A stretch of 64,000 bases of DNA, taken from Paraburkholderia sartisoli (GTDB lineage: Bacteria > Pseudomonadota > Gammaproteobacteria > Burkholderiales > Burkholderiaceae). The position numbers and the translations under genes are program-made. Shown piece by piece: positions 8,485 to 15,632 of this stretch. Below the pieces are notes generated by a model that was given only the letters and a program-made list of their open reading frames with translations, made no database searches and had not been told where the DNA came from. The first letter of the stretch is position 1, and the number at the start of each line of letters is the position of its first letter. The DNA is taken from positions 186,001 through 250,000 of the forward strand of contig NZ_FNRQ01000007.1 of NCBI RefSeq assembly GCF_900107685.1. The letters run 5' to 3'.

Positions 8485-8925
8485 ATGAAACGTTTCATTC
8501 CTGTCCTTTCCGCTGTTCTTGCCCTTTCGCTTGCTGCAATACCCACGTTTTCGCACGCAGCCGACCTCGACGCGTCGCTCGCCTGCAACACCACCGCCCA
8601 CGACTTTTTCGCCGACCTCGCCAGCCAGCAACTGATCGATCCGAAGCCGATGCGCGTCGAGAGCAACTCGATCAACGCGTTCTGGCCCGCGCGCGGCGCC
8701 CGGCTCACGGCGTTCGGCTTTCCGGTGTTCGCGGTGGTCGGCTTCGAAAAGGACGACCCGATGTTCCGTACCGGCGACGGCGAGCCGCTCGCAAAATCAG
8801 CCTACGGCGTCGTGGTATTCGCGAGCGACACGAAGGTACAGGCGGTTGTCGACAGCCTGGGTGGCACGGCTATCGTCCATCACGCCGGACCGCACCTGAC
8901 CGCGATCTTCTGCAAGCGCAGCTAG
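8485..8925 (+). CDS. Small secreted protein of unknown function
   Basis: 146 residues from the ATG giving MKRFIPVLSAVLALSLAAIP. A clean signal peptide ends at about FSHAAD (residue 24). The mature part has two cysteines (SLACNTT near the start and FCKRS at the end) that could pair. It contains an alternating hydrophobic pattern with VFAVVGF and SAYGVVVF, suggesting a small beta-rich periplasmic domain. No family is recognised. It is transcribed divergently from the lipid operon across about 210 bases, so shared control is possible. Confidence 0.75.
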   Translation: MKRFIPVLSAVLALSLAAIPTFSHAADLDASLACNTTAHDFFADLASQQLIDPKPMRVESNSINAFWPARGARLTAFGFPVFAVVGFEKDDPMFRTGDGEPLAKSAYGVVVFASDTKVQAVVDSLGGTAIVHHAGPHLTAIFCKRS

Positions 8926-8953
8926 GCGCCGCCGCGCATGCGTCCGGCCAGAC

Positions 8954-9505
8954 TCAGCCCGGCCGGCGAAAATCGTTCTCGACCCACGTTGCCGCGCTCG
9001 CCTTCGTCAGCCTGAAGTTCGGCGCGACCTTGACCTGCGCGAGCTGCTCGCCGTACGGATCGAGCGCCGTGAGGAGCGCGTAGGGATCGTCTTCCGAAGG
9101 CACGATGTCGAGCGTGATTTCCAGTTCGTCGGCGCCTGTCGCCGAGGCGACGTTCACGCTCTTGTGCAGCAACGCGTGCAACTGCTGCTCGTGACGCCGC
9201 AACACCTCCGACGCCGTTTTCTTCAGCGTGTTGAACGCCGACGTATCGAGCGGCTTCGGATTCTTCTTGTCGCGACCCATCGTCCACGGGCCGACGAGCG
9301 CGGGTTCCGGCTCGCCGTCCTTGATCATTTCCACCGCCCAGCCGTCGTCGTCCTCGTTCTTGATGACGCGCGCCGTCCAGCCGTCGTCGCGCCACAGGCG
9401 GGGATCCTGCTGGACCCCGGGCACGGCGGCCTCGTCTTCGGCGGTCAGAGCGGACGAGGGAAGCGAATTTTCGGGCATGACTGTTTTACTCACGTTCAGG
9501 GACAT
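8954..9505 (-). CDS. Conserved hypothetical cytoplasmic protein
   Basis: About 183 residues from the ATG giving MSLNVSKTVMPENSL; a second start nine codons later (MPENSL, 9478) is equally possible. There is no signal peptide or membrane segment. The protein is acidic and charged, with WRDDGWTARVIKNEDDDGWAVEMIKDGEPEPALVGPWTMGRDKK as a distinctive central region (quoted here only as positions ~42-85), and a C-terminal part predicted as alpha/beta. I recall close relatives across Burkholderia annotated only as hypothetical. Convergent with the secreted-protein gene, 28 bases away. Confidence 0.7.
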   Translation of the reverse strand: MSLNVSKTVMPENSLPSSALTAEDEAAVPGVQQDPRLWRDDGWTARVIKNEDDDGWAVEMIKDGEPEPALVGPWTMGRDKKNPKPLDTSAFNTLKKTASEVLRRHEQQLHALLHKSVNVASATGADELEITLDIVPSEDDPYALLTALDPYGEQLAQVKVAPNFRLTKASAATWVENDFRRPG

Positions 9506-9610
9506 TCCAGCAGACAAGTGCCGGATTTTACCCGCATCGCAGCGCGCGAAACCGTCACCCGGCCAGACGGACAAGGCATCGACACAATAGCGCCATACGT
9601 GGAACGATGA

Positions 9611-10088
9611 ATTGCGTATATCGCGTTAATTAAAATATATTACTGATGATATTCAAACGTCGCGACCCGCGAGTCTCTTTAAAAGCGAGAAGAAAAATCT
9701 CATGACCAGAGATGGCGCGCCTTTAAAACAGGTATTGCGTCATCCTCAAAATGCGCAACAATACCTTGTGTGAAAATGCGTGAACTTTTTCCGGAACTGG
9801 AAATTCGCCACCGGCGGCATATTCCGCCCAGCGCCTTCTGTCGTGGCACAGCAACGGAGACGTCATCTGAAACACGGCATCGCCGGATAATAAAATCCGA
9901 AAATCCTTTTGTAAATCCACAGTTACCGCAATCCGTTTCATCGTTACAGATTCCGGAAATCACTATTGCGTCGATCGGGACAAAAATCTGTCACCAGACG
10001 AATACACTTCGCTGCGAATCGTCAGTAGGCGGCTTTAGCGTCGTCGAACTGGATGCGATTCCTTATGCACTGTCCCGGAGTTAAAAGC
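9611..10088. promoter_or_regulatory. AT-rich leader and promoter region of the porin gene
   Basis: About 480 bases that are clearly lower in GC than the rest of the window, with AT runs near 9630-9650. Short frames on both strands here show no recognisable protein. Long AT-rich leaders are usual before strongly expressed porin genes; a precise promoter was not assigned. Confidence 0.55.
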
Positions 10089-11240
10089 ATGAAAAAAACC
10101 CTTATCGTTGCGGGTATTCTCGGCGCGTTCGCCGCCTCGGCAGAGGCGCAAAGCAGCGTCACGCTGTACGGCACGCTCGACGCAGGCCTCGTCTACACGA
10201 ACAACCAGGCGGGTCACAGCAACTGGCAGCAAGGCAGCGGCGCGGTCTCGAACACGTACTTCGGCCTGCGCGGCAGCGAGGACCTGGGCGGCGGTCTGCA
10301 CGCCATCTTCACCCTCGAAAGCGGTTTTAACCTGAACAACGGTTCGTTCTCCGAGAACAACACGATGTTCAACCGCCAGGCCTACGTCGGCCTGAAGAGC
10401 GACCAGTACGGCCAGCTGACGCTCGGCCGCCAGTACGATTCCGTCGTCGACTACCTCGCGCCGCTGTCGGCTGCGGGCTCGGGCTACGGTAACAACCTGG
10501 CCGGTCACCCGTTCGACAACGACAACCTCGACAACTCGTTCTCCGTGAAGAACGCGGTCAAGTACACGAGCGCGAACTATGCCGGTCTCCAGTTCGGCGG
10601 CCTGTACGGCTTCAGCAACGCCGCTGGCCAGTTCTCGAACAACCGCGCGTGGAGCGCCGGCGCATCGTATGCGAACGGCCCGCTGAGCGTCGCGGCGGCC
10701 TACCTGCAGCTGAACAACGCCGGCAGCAACAACACCGGTGGCGCAGTGTCGAGCGGTGACGGCAGCGCGAACCTCGCCGCTGAACTGCAACGCACGTATG
10801 GCGTCGGCGCGAACTACACGTATGGTCCGGCAACGGTCGGCCTCGTGTGGACGCACACGCAGCTCGACAACCTGCAAAGCGCGAACGTGGGCGGCACATT
10901 CATCGGCGGCCTCTCGGGCACGAACCTGCACATGGACAACTACGAAGTGAACGGCAAGTACTCGTTCACGCCGGCGTTGAGCCTCGCGGCCGCCTACACG
11001 TTCACCAATGGCAAGGTGTCCGGTTCGAACGGCTCGGGCGATCCGAAGTGGCACACGGTGTCGCTGCAGGGCGACTATTCGCTGAGCAAGCGCACCGACG
11101 TCTACCTCGAAGGCGTGTACCAGCACGCGTCAGGTGAACTCGGCAACTTCGGCGCGAACGTGGCGGCGATCAACACGCTGACACCGTCGTCGACGGCGAA
11201 CCAGACGGCTGTTGCGATCGGTCTGCGTCACCGCTTCTGA
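10089..11240 (+). CDS. Outer-membrane general porin (Gram-negative porin, OmpC-like)
   Basis: 383 residues. A signal peptide of about 19 residues ends at ASAEAQ, followed by the signature first strand SSVTLYGTLDAGLVYTNN of the beta-proteobacterial trimeric porin family. The body is a 16-strand type repeat pattern, with FFGLRGSEDLGGG-like and RQAYVGLKSDQYGQLTLGRQ segments, and it ends in the C-terminal phenylalanine (GLRHRF) used for outer-membrane assembly. It forms a water-filled diffusion channel for small hydrophilic solutes. It is a single gene with a long AT-rich leader and two strong hairpins downstream. Confidence 0.95.
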   Translation: MKKTLIVAGILGAFAASAEAQSSVTLYGTLDAGLVYTNNQAGHSNWQQGSGAVSNTYFGLRGSEDLGGGLHAIFTLESGFNLNNGSFSENNTMFNRQAYVGLKSDQYGQLTLGRQYDSVVDYLAPLSAAGSGYGNNLAGHPFDNDNLDNSFSVKNAVKYTSANYAGLQFGGLYGFSNAAGQFSNNRAWSAGASYANGPLSVAAAYLQLNNAGSNNTGGAVSSGDGSANLAAELQRTYGVGANYTYGPATVGLVWTHTQLDNLQSANVGGTFIGGLSGTNLHMDNYEVNGKYSFTPALSLAAAYTFTNGKVSGSNGSGDPKWHTVSLQGDYSLSKRTDVYLEGVYQHASGELGNFGANVAAINTLTPSSTANQTAVAIGLRHRF

Positions 11241-11249
11241 TGTTGCATG

Positions 11250-11274
11250 CGGACCGGGCGTTCAGCCCGGTCCG
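11250..11274 (+). terminator. Hairpin downstream of the porin gene
   Basis: A perfect 10-bp stem (CGGACCGGGC with its complement) around a 5-base loop, starting nine bases after the porin stop. It has no T-tract of its own and works with the next hairpin. Confidence 0.7.
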
Positions 11275-11277
11275 GCG

Positions 11278-11313
11278 AAACGCGCGCGTGCTCCCGCCAC
11301 GCGCGCGTTTTTT
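11278..11313 (+). terminator. Intrinsic terminator of the porin gene
   Basis: A 13-bp stem (AAACGCGCGCGTG with its complement at 11298-11310), 7-base loop, running directly into a T-tract. This is a strong Rho-independent terminator following the first hairpin. Confidence 0.9.
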
Positions 11314-11610
11314 CATGGGCGCGTTTTATATGCGTGCGTTTGCGCGCGCTTCCGTGCGTCGGCGTGTGCCCGGCTTCATGCTCGCGTTCCCGTGAGCGCG
11401 CTGGTCGATGCAATGGGTCGATTCATTCGATAACGGCGCGTATACTTTCCAATAGCCGCCTTCCTGTTCTGCGTCGCGTCGTGCTGTGCCTCGCGCGACG
11501 CGTGTCTCTGAAGAACGGCGGCCTTCGTCGCGGAGCACGTGAATCACGTATCGCGCTCCGCCCGCGCCCCATGTTCCCGCACATCGACGGGGACGCCGAC
11601 GACTGGACTC
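11314..11610. other. Intergenic region before the lipoprotein gene
   Basis: About 300 bases without a gene. TATACT at 11441-11446 could be a -10 element but has no good -35 partner. Confidence 0.4.
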
Positions 11611-11955
11611 ATGAAACGACTTCTTCTGCTGCTTCCTGTTGCTGTCCTCGCTGCGTGCGGCTCATCCGGCAGCACGCCAAAGACGGGTTCCACCGGCCCG
11701 ATGATGTACTTCTCGTCGCACCGTTCAACCGCCGATATCACGAGCTGTCTCGTGAGCCGTCTTTCGCGTGTCAAGACGGCGGGCGCCAACGGCTCGACCG
11801 AACTCACGGTGGGCTCCAGTTCACACAGTTCGTATTTCGTCACGCTGACGCCGTCAGGCCATGGCTCGGTGATCAAGGTGCTGCGCCCCGACGATTCGCC
11901 GGAAGACCCGCCCGAACCGGAGCTGCGTTTCGATATCGCGCGCTGCGCGGTCTAG
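11611..11955 (+). CDS. Small putative lipoprotein
   Basis: 114 residues from the ATG giving MKRLLLLLPVAVLAACGSSGS. The lipobox LAAC places the lipidated cysteine at residue 16, followed by a Ser/Gly/Thr linker. The mature domain of about 90 residues has two further cysteines (SCLVSRL and ARCAV, the latter at the very C-terminus) and no recognised family. Lipid anchoring is seen in the sequence; the role is unknown. It precedes the sigma54 activator gene by about 200 bases on the same strand but is separated from it by a putative sigma54 promoter. Confidence 0.75.
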   Translation: MKRLLLLLPVAVLAACGSSGSTPKTGSTGPMMYFSSHRSTADITSCLVSRLSRVKTAGANGSTELTVGSSSHSSYFVTLTPSGHGSVIKVLRPDDSPEDPPEPELRFDIARCAV

Positions 11956-12079
11956 CTCACGTAACCGACGATCCCGGTAACGACCGCGAATCGCGCAGGC
12001 GAAAATCGGTTCGATGGCGCGTTCATCGCGGCCGGCGCACGCCGTCACTCCATACCCGGGTTTGCGCTGACACGACGAC

Positions 12080-12095
12080 TGGCGTGGGACTTGCT
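12080..12095 (+). promoter_or_regulatory. Sigma54 (-24/-12) promoter before the activator gene
   Basis: TGGCGTGGGACTTGCT matches the RpoN consensus TGGCAC-N5-TTGC with exact GG-to-GC spacing. It would start transcription about 45-50 bases before the activator ATG, pointing to autoregulation. Confidence 0.65.
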
Positions 12096-12152
12096 TATTG
12101 CATTGTCCACGATGTTCCGGCGACACGACCGGAACTCAAACAGGAGGAGACA

Positions 12153-14141
12153 ATGCGCGAAGACACCCCTCACGCCCCCCAGCCGATGACAGGTCGCGAG
12201 ACGGGCTGGCTTACACCATCCATACAAAAGTCCCACGAACGTTCCGAGACCTTCGGGCTGTGTACGTTCACATGCCCTGACTACGACGTGCTGCCCAAAG
12301 CGGAACTGCAGCTGCGGCTCGAACAGAGCCGGGTGCTGTGCGCACACGCGACGCCCGTGATGGAAACGCTGCACGAGCAGATCGTCAACACCCAGAGCAT
12401 GATCGTGCTGACCGATGCCGAAGGGTTGATCCTTCACTCGATCGGCGACGACGACTTCCTGCAACGGGCCGAGAAAGTCGCGCTGCGGCCCGGCGCGAAC
12501 TGGGCCGAGGATCGCCAGGGGACGAACGCGATCGGCACCGCGATCACGGAGCGCGCACCGACCGTCGTGCATGGTGAACAACATTACCTCGCTGCCAATC
12601 GCTTCCTCACCTGTTCGAGCGTGCCGATCCTCGACCCGTACGGCGATCTGATCGGTGTGCTCGACGTCACCGGCGACCATCGCAGCTATCACCAGCACAC
12701 GATGGCCCTTGCGCGGATGTCGGTGCAGATGATCGAAAATCATCTTTTCTCCAGCACGTTCCGCGAAACGTTACAGATCGCTTTCCACGGAAGGCCCGAA
12801 TTCCTCGGCACCCTGATGGAGGGCATCGCCGCGTTCACCTGCGACGGCCGCTTTTTATCGGCAAACCGTAGCGCGCAATTTCAGCTCGGCATGCCGCTCG
12901 CGGCACTCCGCGCGCATACGTTGTCCTCCCTGTTCGGCCTGACCAGCCCGCAGCTGATCGATCGCCTGCGGACCAGCCGGGGGCAGCATGTTTCGCTGGA
13001 CCTGCACAGCGGCGCCGTGGTCTGCGCGAGCGTCGAGTTCAGACGGGCAACGCTGGCGAACAACGACTGGCCGCAGGCGTCTCACGGCACGACGCGGCCG
13101 TCGCCGCAGCCGGCACCGCGGCCCGTCGCGACCGCCAGAGCGCCGTCGCGGCTGGAGAGTCTCGACACGGGCGACCCACAGGTATCGGCGGTCATCGCGA
13201 AGGTCCGCAAGGTGATCGGCAAGGACATTCCCATTCTGATCACGGGCGAAACCGGCACTGGCAAAGAGCTGCTTGCGCAGGCCATCCATAACGATTCGCC
13301 GCGTGCTGGACGCCCGTTCGTCGCGGTCAATTGCGCGTCGATTCCGGAAACACTGATCGAGTCTGAACTGTTCGGCTATGAGGAAGGCGCCTTCACCGGC
13401 GCGCGCCGCAAAGGCGCACTGGGCAAACTGTTGCAGGCCAACGGCGGCACGCTGTTTCTCGACGAAATCGGCGACATGCCCTATCCGCTTCAGGTGCGCC
13501 TGCTGCGCGTGCTGCAGGAACGGCTCGTGAATCCGCTCGGTTCCGCCAAGTCGATCCCTGTCGACATCGCGATCATTTGCGCCACACACCGCGATCTGCG
13601 CGAGATGATCGTCCAGAACCGCTTTCGCGAGGACCTGTACTACCGGTTAAACGGACTAGTCGTCAAGCTGCCACCGCTGCGCGAGCGGACGGACCTCGCG
13701 ACCGTCATTCACATGATGCTGGAGAGCGAGCCTCTCGACGTCGCCGCCAGCACCCGCCTGAGCGTCGCCCACGACGTCATGGCGCTGTTCGAGCAATGCA
13801 CCTGGCCGGGCAACTTCCGTCAGCTAGGCAACCTCCTGCGCACAGCCGCGGCGATGGTCGAGGACAACGGAGAGATTCGTCGCGAGCACCTGCCCGACGA
13901 TTTCTTCGACGACCTGCGCAACGTGACTGCATCCGCGCCCGTTCTGCCCGGCTTGCCGGCGCGGCAGCCCGCGCCTGCCTCCCGTCTGCAGGACGTCGCG
14001 GTGTGCGCGATCGCCGGTGCGGTCGCGCGACACGGTGGCAACGTGTCGGCGGCGGCCCGGGAACTGGGCATTTCCCGGAACACGGTTTATCGGAAGATGC
14101 CCGGACTGGCCGCCCCGGATCACCTTCTTCGCGAAGTCTGA
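12153..14141 (+). CDS. Sigma54-dependent transcriptional activator (AcoR-like, GAF-AAA-Fis)
   Basis: 662 residues, starting at an ATG preceded by CAGGAGGAGACA. An N-terminal helical region and GAF sensor domain (about residues 70-215, with the GANWAEDRQGTNAIGTA block typical of AcoR-type regulators) is followed by a linker. The AAA+ domain has Walker A GETGTGK at 365-371, the sigma54-contacting loop GAFTGA at 412-417, Walker B TLFLDEIGD and the arginine-finger region. A Fis-type helix-turn-helix lies at about 630-650 (VSAAARELGISRNTVYRKM). All activator motifs are intact. Regulators of this build respond to alcohols, acetoin or their metabolites; here sigma54 promoters occur before pqqA and the PQQ dehydrogenase, so these are likely targets. 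Confidence 0.93.
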   Translation: MREDTPHAPQPMTGRETGWLTPSIQKSHERSETFGLCTFTCPDYDVLPKAELQLRLEQSRVLCAHATPVMETLHEQIVNTQSMIVLTDAEGLILHSIGDDDFLQRAEKVALRPGANWAEDRQGTNAIGTAITERAPTVVHGEQHYLAANRFLTCSSVPILDPYGDLIGVLDVTGDHRSYHQHTMALARMSVQMIENHLFSSTFRETLQIAFHGRPEFLGTLMEGIAAFTCDGRFLSANRSAQFQLGMPLAALRAHTLSSLFGLTSPQLIDRLRTSRGQHVSLDLHSGAVVCASVEFRRATLANNDWPQASHGTTRPSPQPAPRPVATARAPSRLESLDTGDPQVSAVIAKVRKVIGKDIPILITGETGTGKELLAQAIHNDSPRAGRPFVAVNCASIPETLIESELFGYEEGAFTGARRKGALGKLLQANGGTLFLDEIGDMPYPLQVRLLRVLQERLVNPLGSAKSIPVDIAIICATHRDLREMIVQNRFREDLYYRLNGLVVKLPPLRERTDLATVIHMMLESEPLDVAASTRLSVAHDVMALFEQCTWPGNFRQLGNLLRTAAAMVEDNGEIRREHLPDDFFDDLRNVTASAPVLPGLPARQPAPASRLQDVAVCAIAGAVARHGGNVSAAARELGISRNTVYRKMPGLAAPDHLLREV

Positions 14142-14451
14142 CAATCAGCTGACACCAGGCTGTCCAACGACGCACGAAACTGTTGCTCCGCGAGTGTTGA
14201 ATTTTGTGACACGGGTGTTCCTAAACTGAGCAACTGCACGCCCCGTCATTGTTCTGTATCGAGCGACGCCTCGGTGCAGGCCGGGGCGCGTTCATCCAAT
14301 CGACTGTTTCTTTCCTTCAATCGCGATCGCGTCCAGCGTCTGGTCTGCCTCACCGGTCAATGCACTGTCCGGCATGGACATTGCATTAGTCGCGGCGGCC
14401 GCCATTCCAGTGCGGTTCATTTTCCTAACTATCGTATTCAAGGAGACAGTC
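14142..14451 (+). promoter_or_regulatory. pqqA upstream region with candidate activator sites
   Basis: Contains a 7-bp inverted repeat GTTGCTC (14182-14188) / GAGCAAC (14228-14234). The left arm overlaps CTGTTGC, a 7-mer also present in the palindrome upstream of the PQQ dehydrogenase. A second small dyad, ACAC-GG-GTGT, lies near 14210. These sit about 140-200 bases upstream of the sigma54 element, the usual place for enhancer sites. Confidence 0.5.
14370..14385 (+). promoter_or_regulatory. Sigma54 (-24/-12) promoter of pqqA
   Basis: CGGCATGGACATTGCA carries GGCAT and TTGCA with exact RpoN spacing; only the first T of the consensus is missing. The predicted start site is about 55 bases before the pqqA ATG. 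Confidence 0.7.
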
Positions 14452-14526
14452 ATGCAGTGGACGACCCCCGCCTACACCGATCTGCGTTTTGGTTTTGAAG
14501 TCACGATGTACATCGCCAACCGCTAA
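14452..14526 (+). CDS. pqqA: PQQ precursor peptide PqqA
   Basis: A 24-residue peptide preceded by AAGGAGACAGTC. Residues MQWTTPAYTDLRFGFEVTMY match the PqqA family. They include the conserved Glu16 and Tyr20 in the E-x3-Y arrangement that are cross-linked by the radical SAM enzyme PqqE and become the carbon skeleton of pyrroloquinoline quinone. It lies behind a sigma54-type promoter and ahead of a collapsed pqqB/pqqC gene and an intact pqqD. Because pqqE is not here, maturation would need genes located elsewhere. Confidence 0.93.
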   Translation: MQWTTPAYTDLRFGFEVTMYIANR

Positions 14527-14595
14527 AGCTACGGTCAGACGCCGCCGCTCGTCTGCCCTGCACGGCGACGAACGGCGGCACCTGGAGCAACGTCC

Positions 14596-14811
14596 ATGAA
14601 GATCAGGATTCCCGGCCCCGGCCTCGTCGCAGACGGCGGGCTGCCGCAATGGAACTGCAACTGCGCGAACCGCAGCCGTACACCCGGCATCGACGTCGCG
14701 CATCACTTCAGAATGCCCGAGGCACAGCGGCGCGCAGCGCATATCCTGCTGTTCAGGATCGACCTCCCGTGGTCGATGCTGGACGCGCCTGAAAAGGCGT
14801 ATCCGGTATGA
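14596..14811 (+). pseudogene. pqqB'-'pqqC deletion fusion (remnant)
   Basis: A 71-codon frame. Its N-terminus reads like PqqB: GLPQWNCNC, the family's cysteine-containing start motif, sits near residue 20. Its C-terminus reads like the last helix of PqqC: ILLFRIDLPWSMLDAP, compared with the family's FK-D-LWSMLDA pattern. Full PqqB is about 300 residues and PqqC about 240, so the internal ~1.5 kb appears to be missing, with the junction near residues 28-40. It keeps a PqqB-like ribosome binding site (GGAG, eight bases upstream) and still overlaps the pqqD start (ATGA), as pqqC normally does or nearly does. It should not have either enzymatic activity. Family matches are from memory, not from a search. 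Confidence 0.75.
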
Positions 14812-15089
14812 ATCTGCCCAATGCCAGCGGCGCCGCCCGCGCGTGCCCCCGCCTGCGATCCACGTACCAGCTGCAATGGGAGACCGCCCAGCGTACCTAC
14901 GTGCTGCTCTACCCCGAGGGCATGGTCAAGCTCAATCCCAGCGCAGGCGAAATCCTGCTGCGTTGCGACGGTACGCGCGAACTGGACGACATCATCGGCG
15001 AGCTGGAAGACCTGTTCCGCGCGTCGGATCTCGCGACCGATGTCTACCGCTTCATCGAGGATGCGCGGCAGCGTCAGTGGCTCGACTGA
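14808..15089 (+). CDS. pqqD: PQQ biosynthesis peptide chaperone PqqD
   Basis: 93 residues, a typical PqqD length. The core RLRSTYQLQWETAQRTYVLLYPEGMVKLNPSAGEILLRCDG (positions ~15-55) carries the family's LQWE, YPEGMVKLN and A-ILLRCDG blocks, and it ends in a helical wing with the usual terminal tryptophan. PqqD binds the PqqA peptide and presents it to the radical SAM enzyme PqqE. The start overlaps the stop of the pqqB'-'C fusion by four bases. No pqqE follows, as the next 540 bases are non-coding. It appears intact and may serve a PqqE encoded elsewhere. Confidence 0.93.
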   Translation: MNLPNASGAARACPRLRSTYQLQWETAQRTYVLLYPEGMVKLNPSAGEILLRCDGTRELDDIIGELEDLFRASDLATDVYRFIEDARQRQWLD

Positions 15090-15400
15090 CAGGAACCTCG
15101 ACGGCAACCGTCCACCACCACCGCTGCAGCGCGTTGCCGGATTGACGCATGGCCGCCGGCTGCATGCGCGCTCCGCCACAACCCTGTCGACTTCGCGCGG
15201 CATGGCGCGGGGATCGGCACGATAACGTAGAGAGACTTCGTCCGTGAAGCGCGGCGGCCTGGTATCGTCCTGCCGCTGAAACCATTCCACGCGTTTGAGC
15301 GCGCTCCATGAAGCGGTCGTAAATCTTTCCATCGATCGACACGCGCGATGGACAGGCACACACCTCTCCGTTCGATGAGCAATCCGAATCACCTCCGCGA

Positions 15401-15419
15401 CTGTTGCATTTGTCAACAG
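15401..15419 (+). promoter_or_regulatory. Palindromic candidate enhancer site
   Basis: CTGTTG and CAACAG separated by seven bases, about 120-135 bases upstream of the sigma54 element. CTGTTGC also occurs upstream of pqqA (14180-14186), so this may be a binding half-site for the activator encoded at 12153. Confidence 0.5.
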
Positions 15420-15535
15420 CCCGGCTGTCTGCTGCACCACGATGCAACAACCCTGTCACGGCCGACTGGCGCGCGAACCCGCGCCATCCCGCACGAAGCC
15501 GCGTGTACGCGCGATGCGACGCGTGTTTTCGAAAA

Positions 15536-15550
15536 TGGCATGCGACTTGC
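15536..15550 (+). promoter_or_regulatory. Sigma54 (-24/-12) promoter of the PQQ dehydrogenase
   Basis: TGGCATGCGACTTGC is a near-perfect RpoN element (TGGCAY-N5-TTGC) with exact spacing, about 80-95 bases before the dehydrogenase ATG. Confidence 0.75.
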
Positions 15551-15632
15551 CTTAACGGCTGCGCAGCCATTCTGCAACCTTCAACGGAAGGATCGCGAGC
15601 GGCGTCGCACCGACAAATCAACAGGAGACAAC

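Larger units (their letters stand above)
15090..15632. other. Non-coding region between pqqD and the PQQ dehydrogenase
   Basis: 540 bases where pqqE would usually follow. No radical SAM motif or remnant is readable. The right half carries the palindrome at 15401-15419 and the sigma54 promoter at 15536-15550; the left half may be a decayed gene, but I cannot identify it. Confidence 0.6.

Noticed and set aside
9700..10084. Two short opposing frames in the AT-rich porin leader
   Set aside because: No ribosome binding sites, no recognisable protein, and they overlap each other.
11247..12152. N-terminal extension of the sigma54 activator upstream of 12153
   Set aside because: The frame is open far upstream, but it covers the porin terminator and the lipoprotein gene; the start with CAGGAGGAG fits better.
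14703..15440. Minus-strand frame across pqqD and its downstream gap
   Set aside because: A weak likeness to an IS3 transposase end (ALKRVEWF) was considered. It is too short, has no inverted repeats, and overlaps pqqD, so it is not reported as a mobile element.
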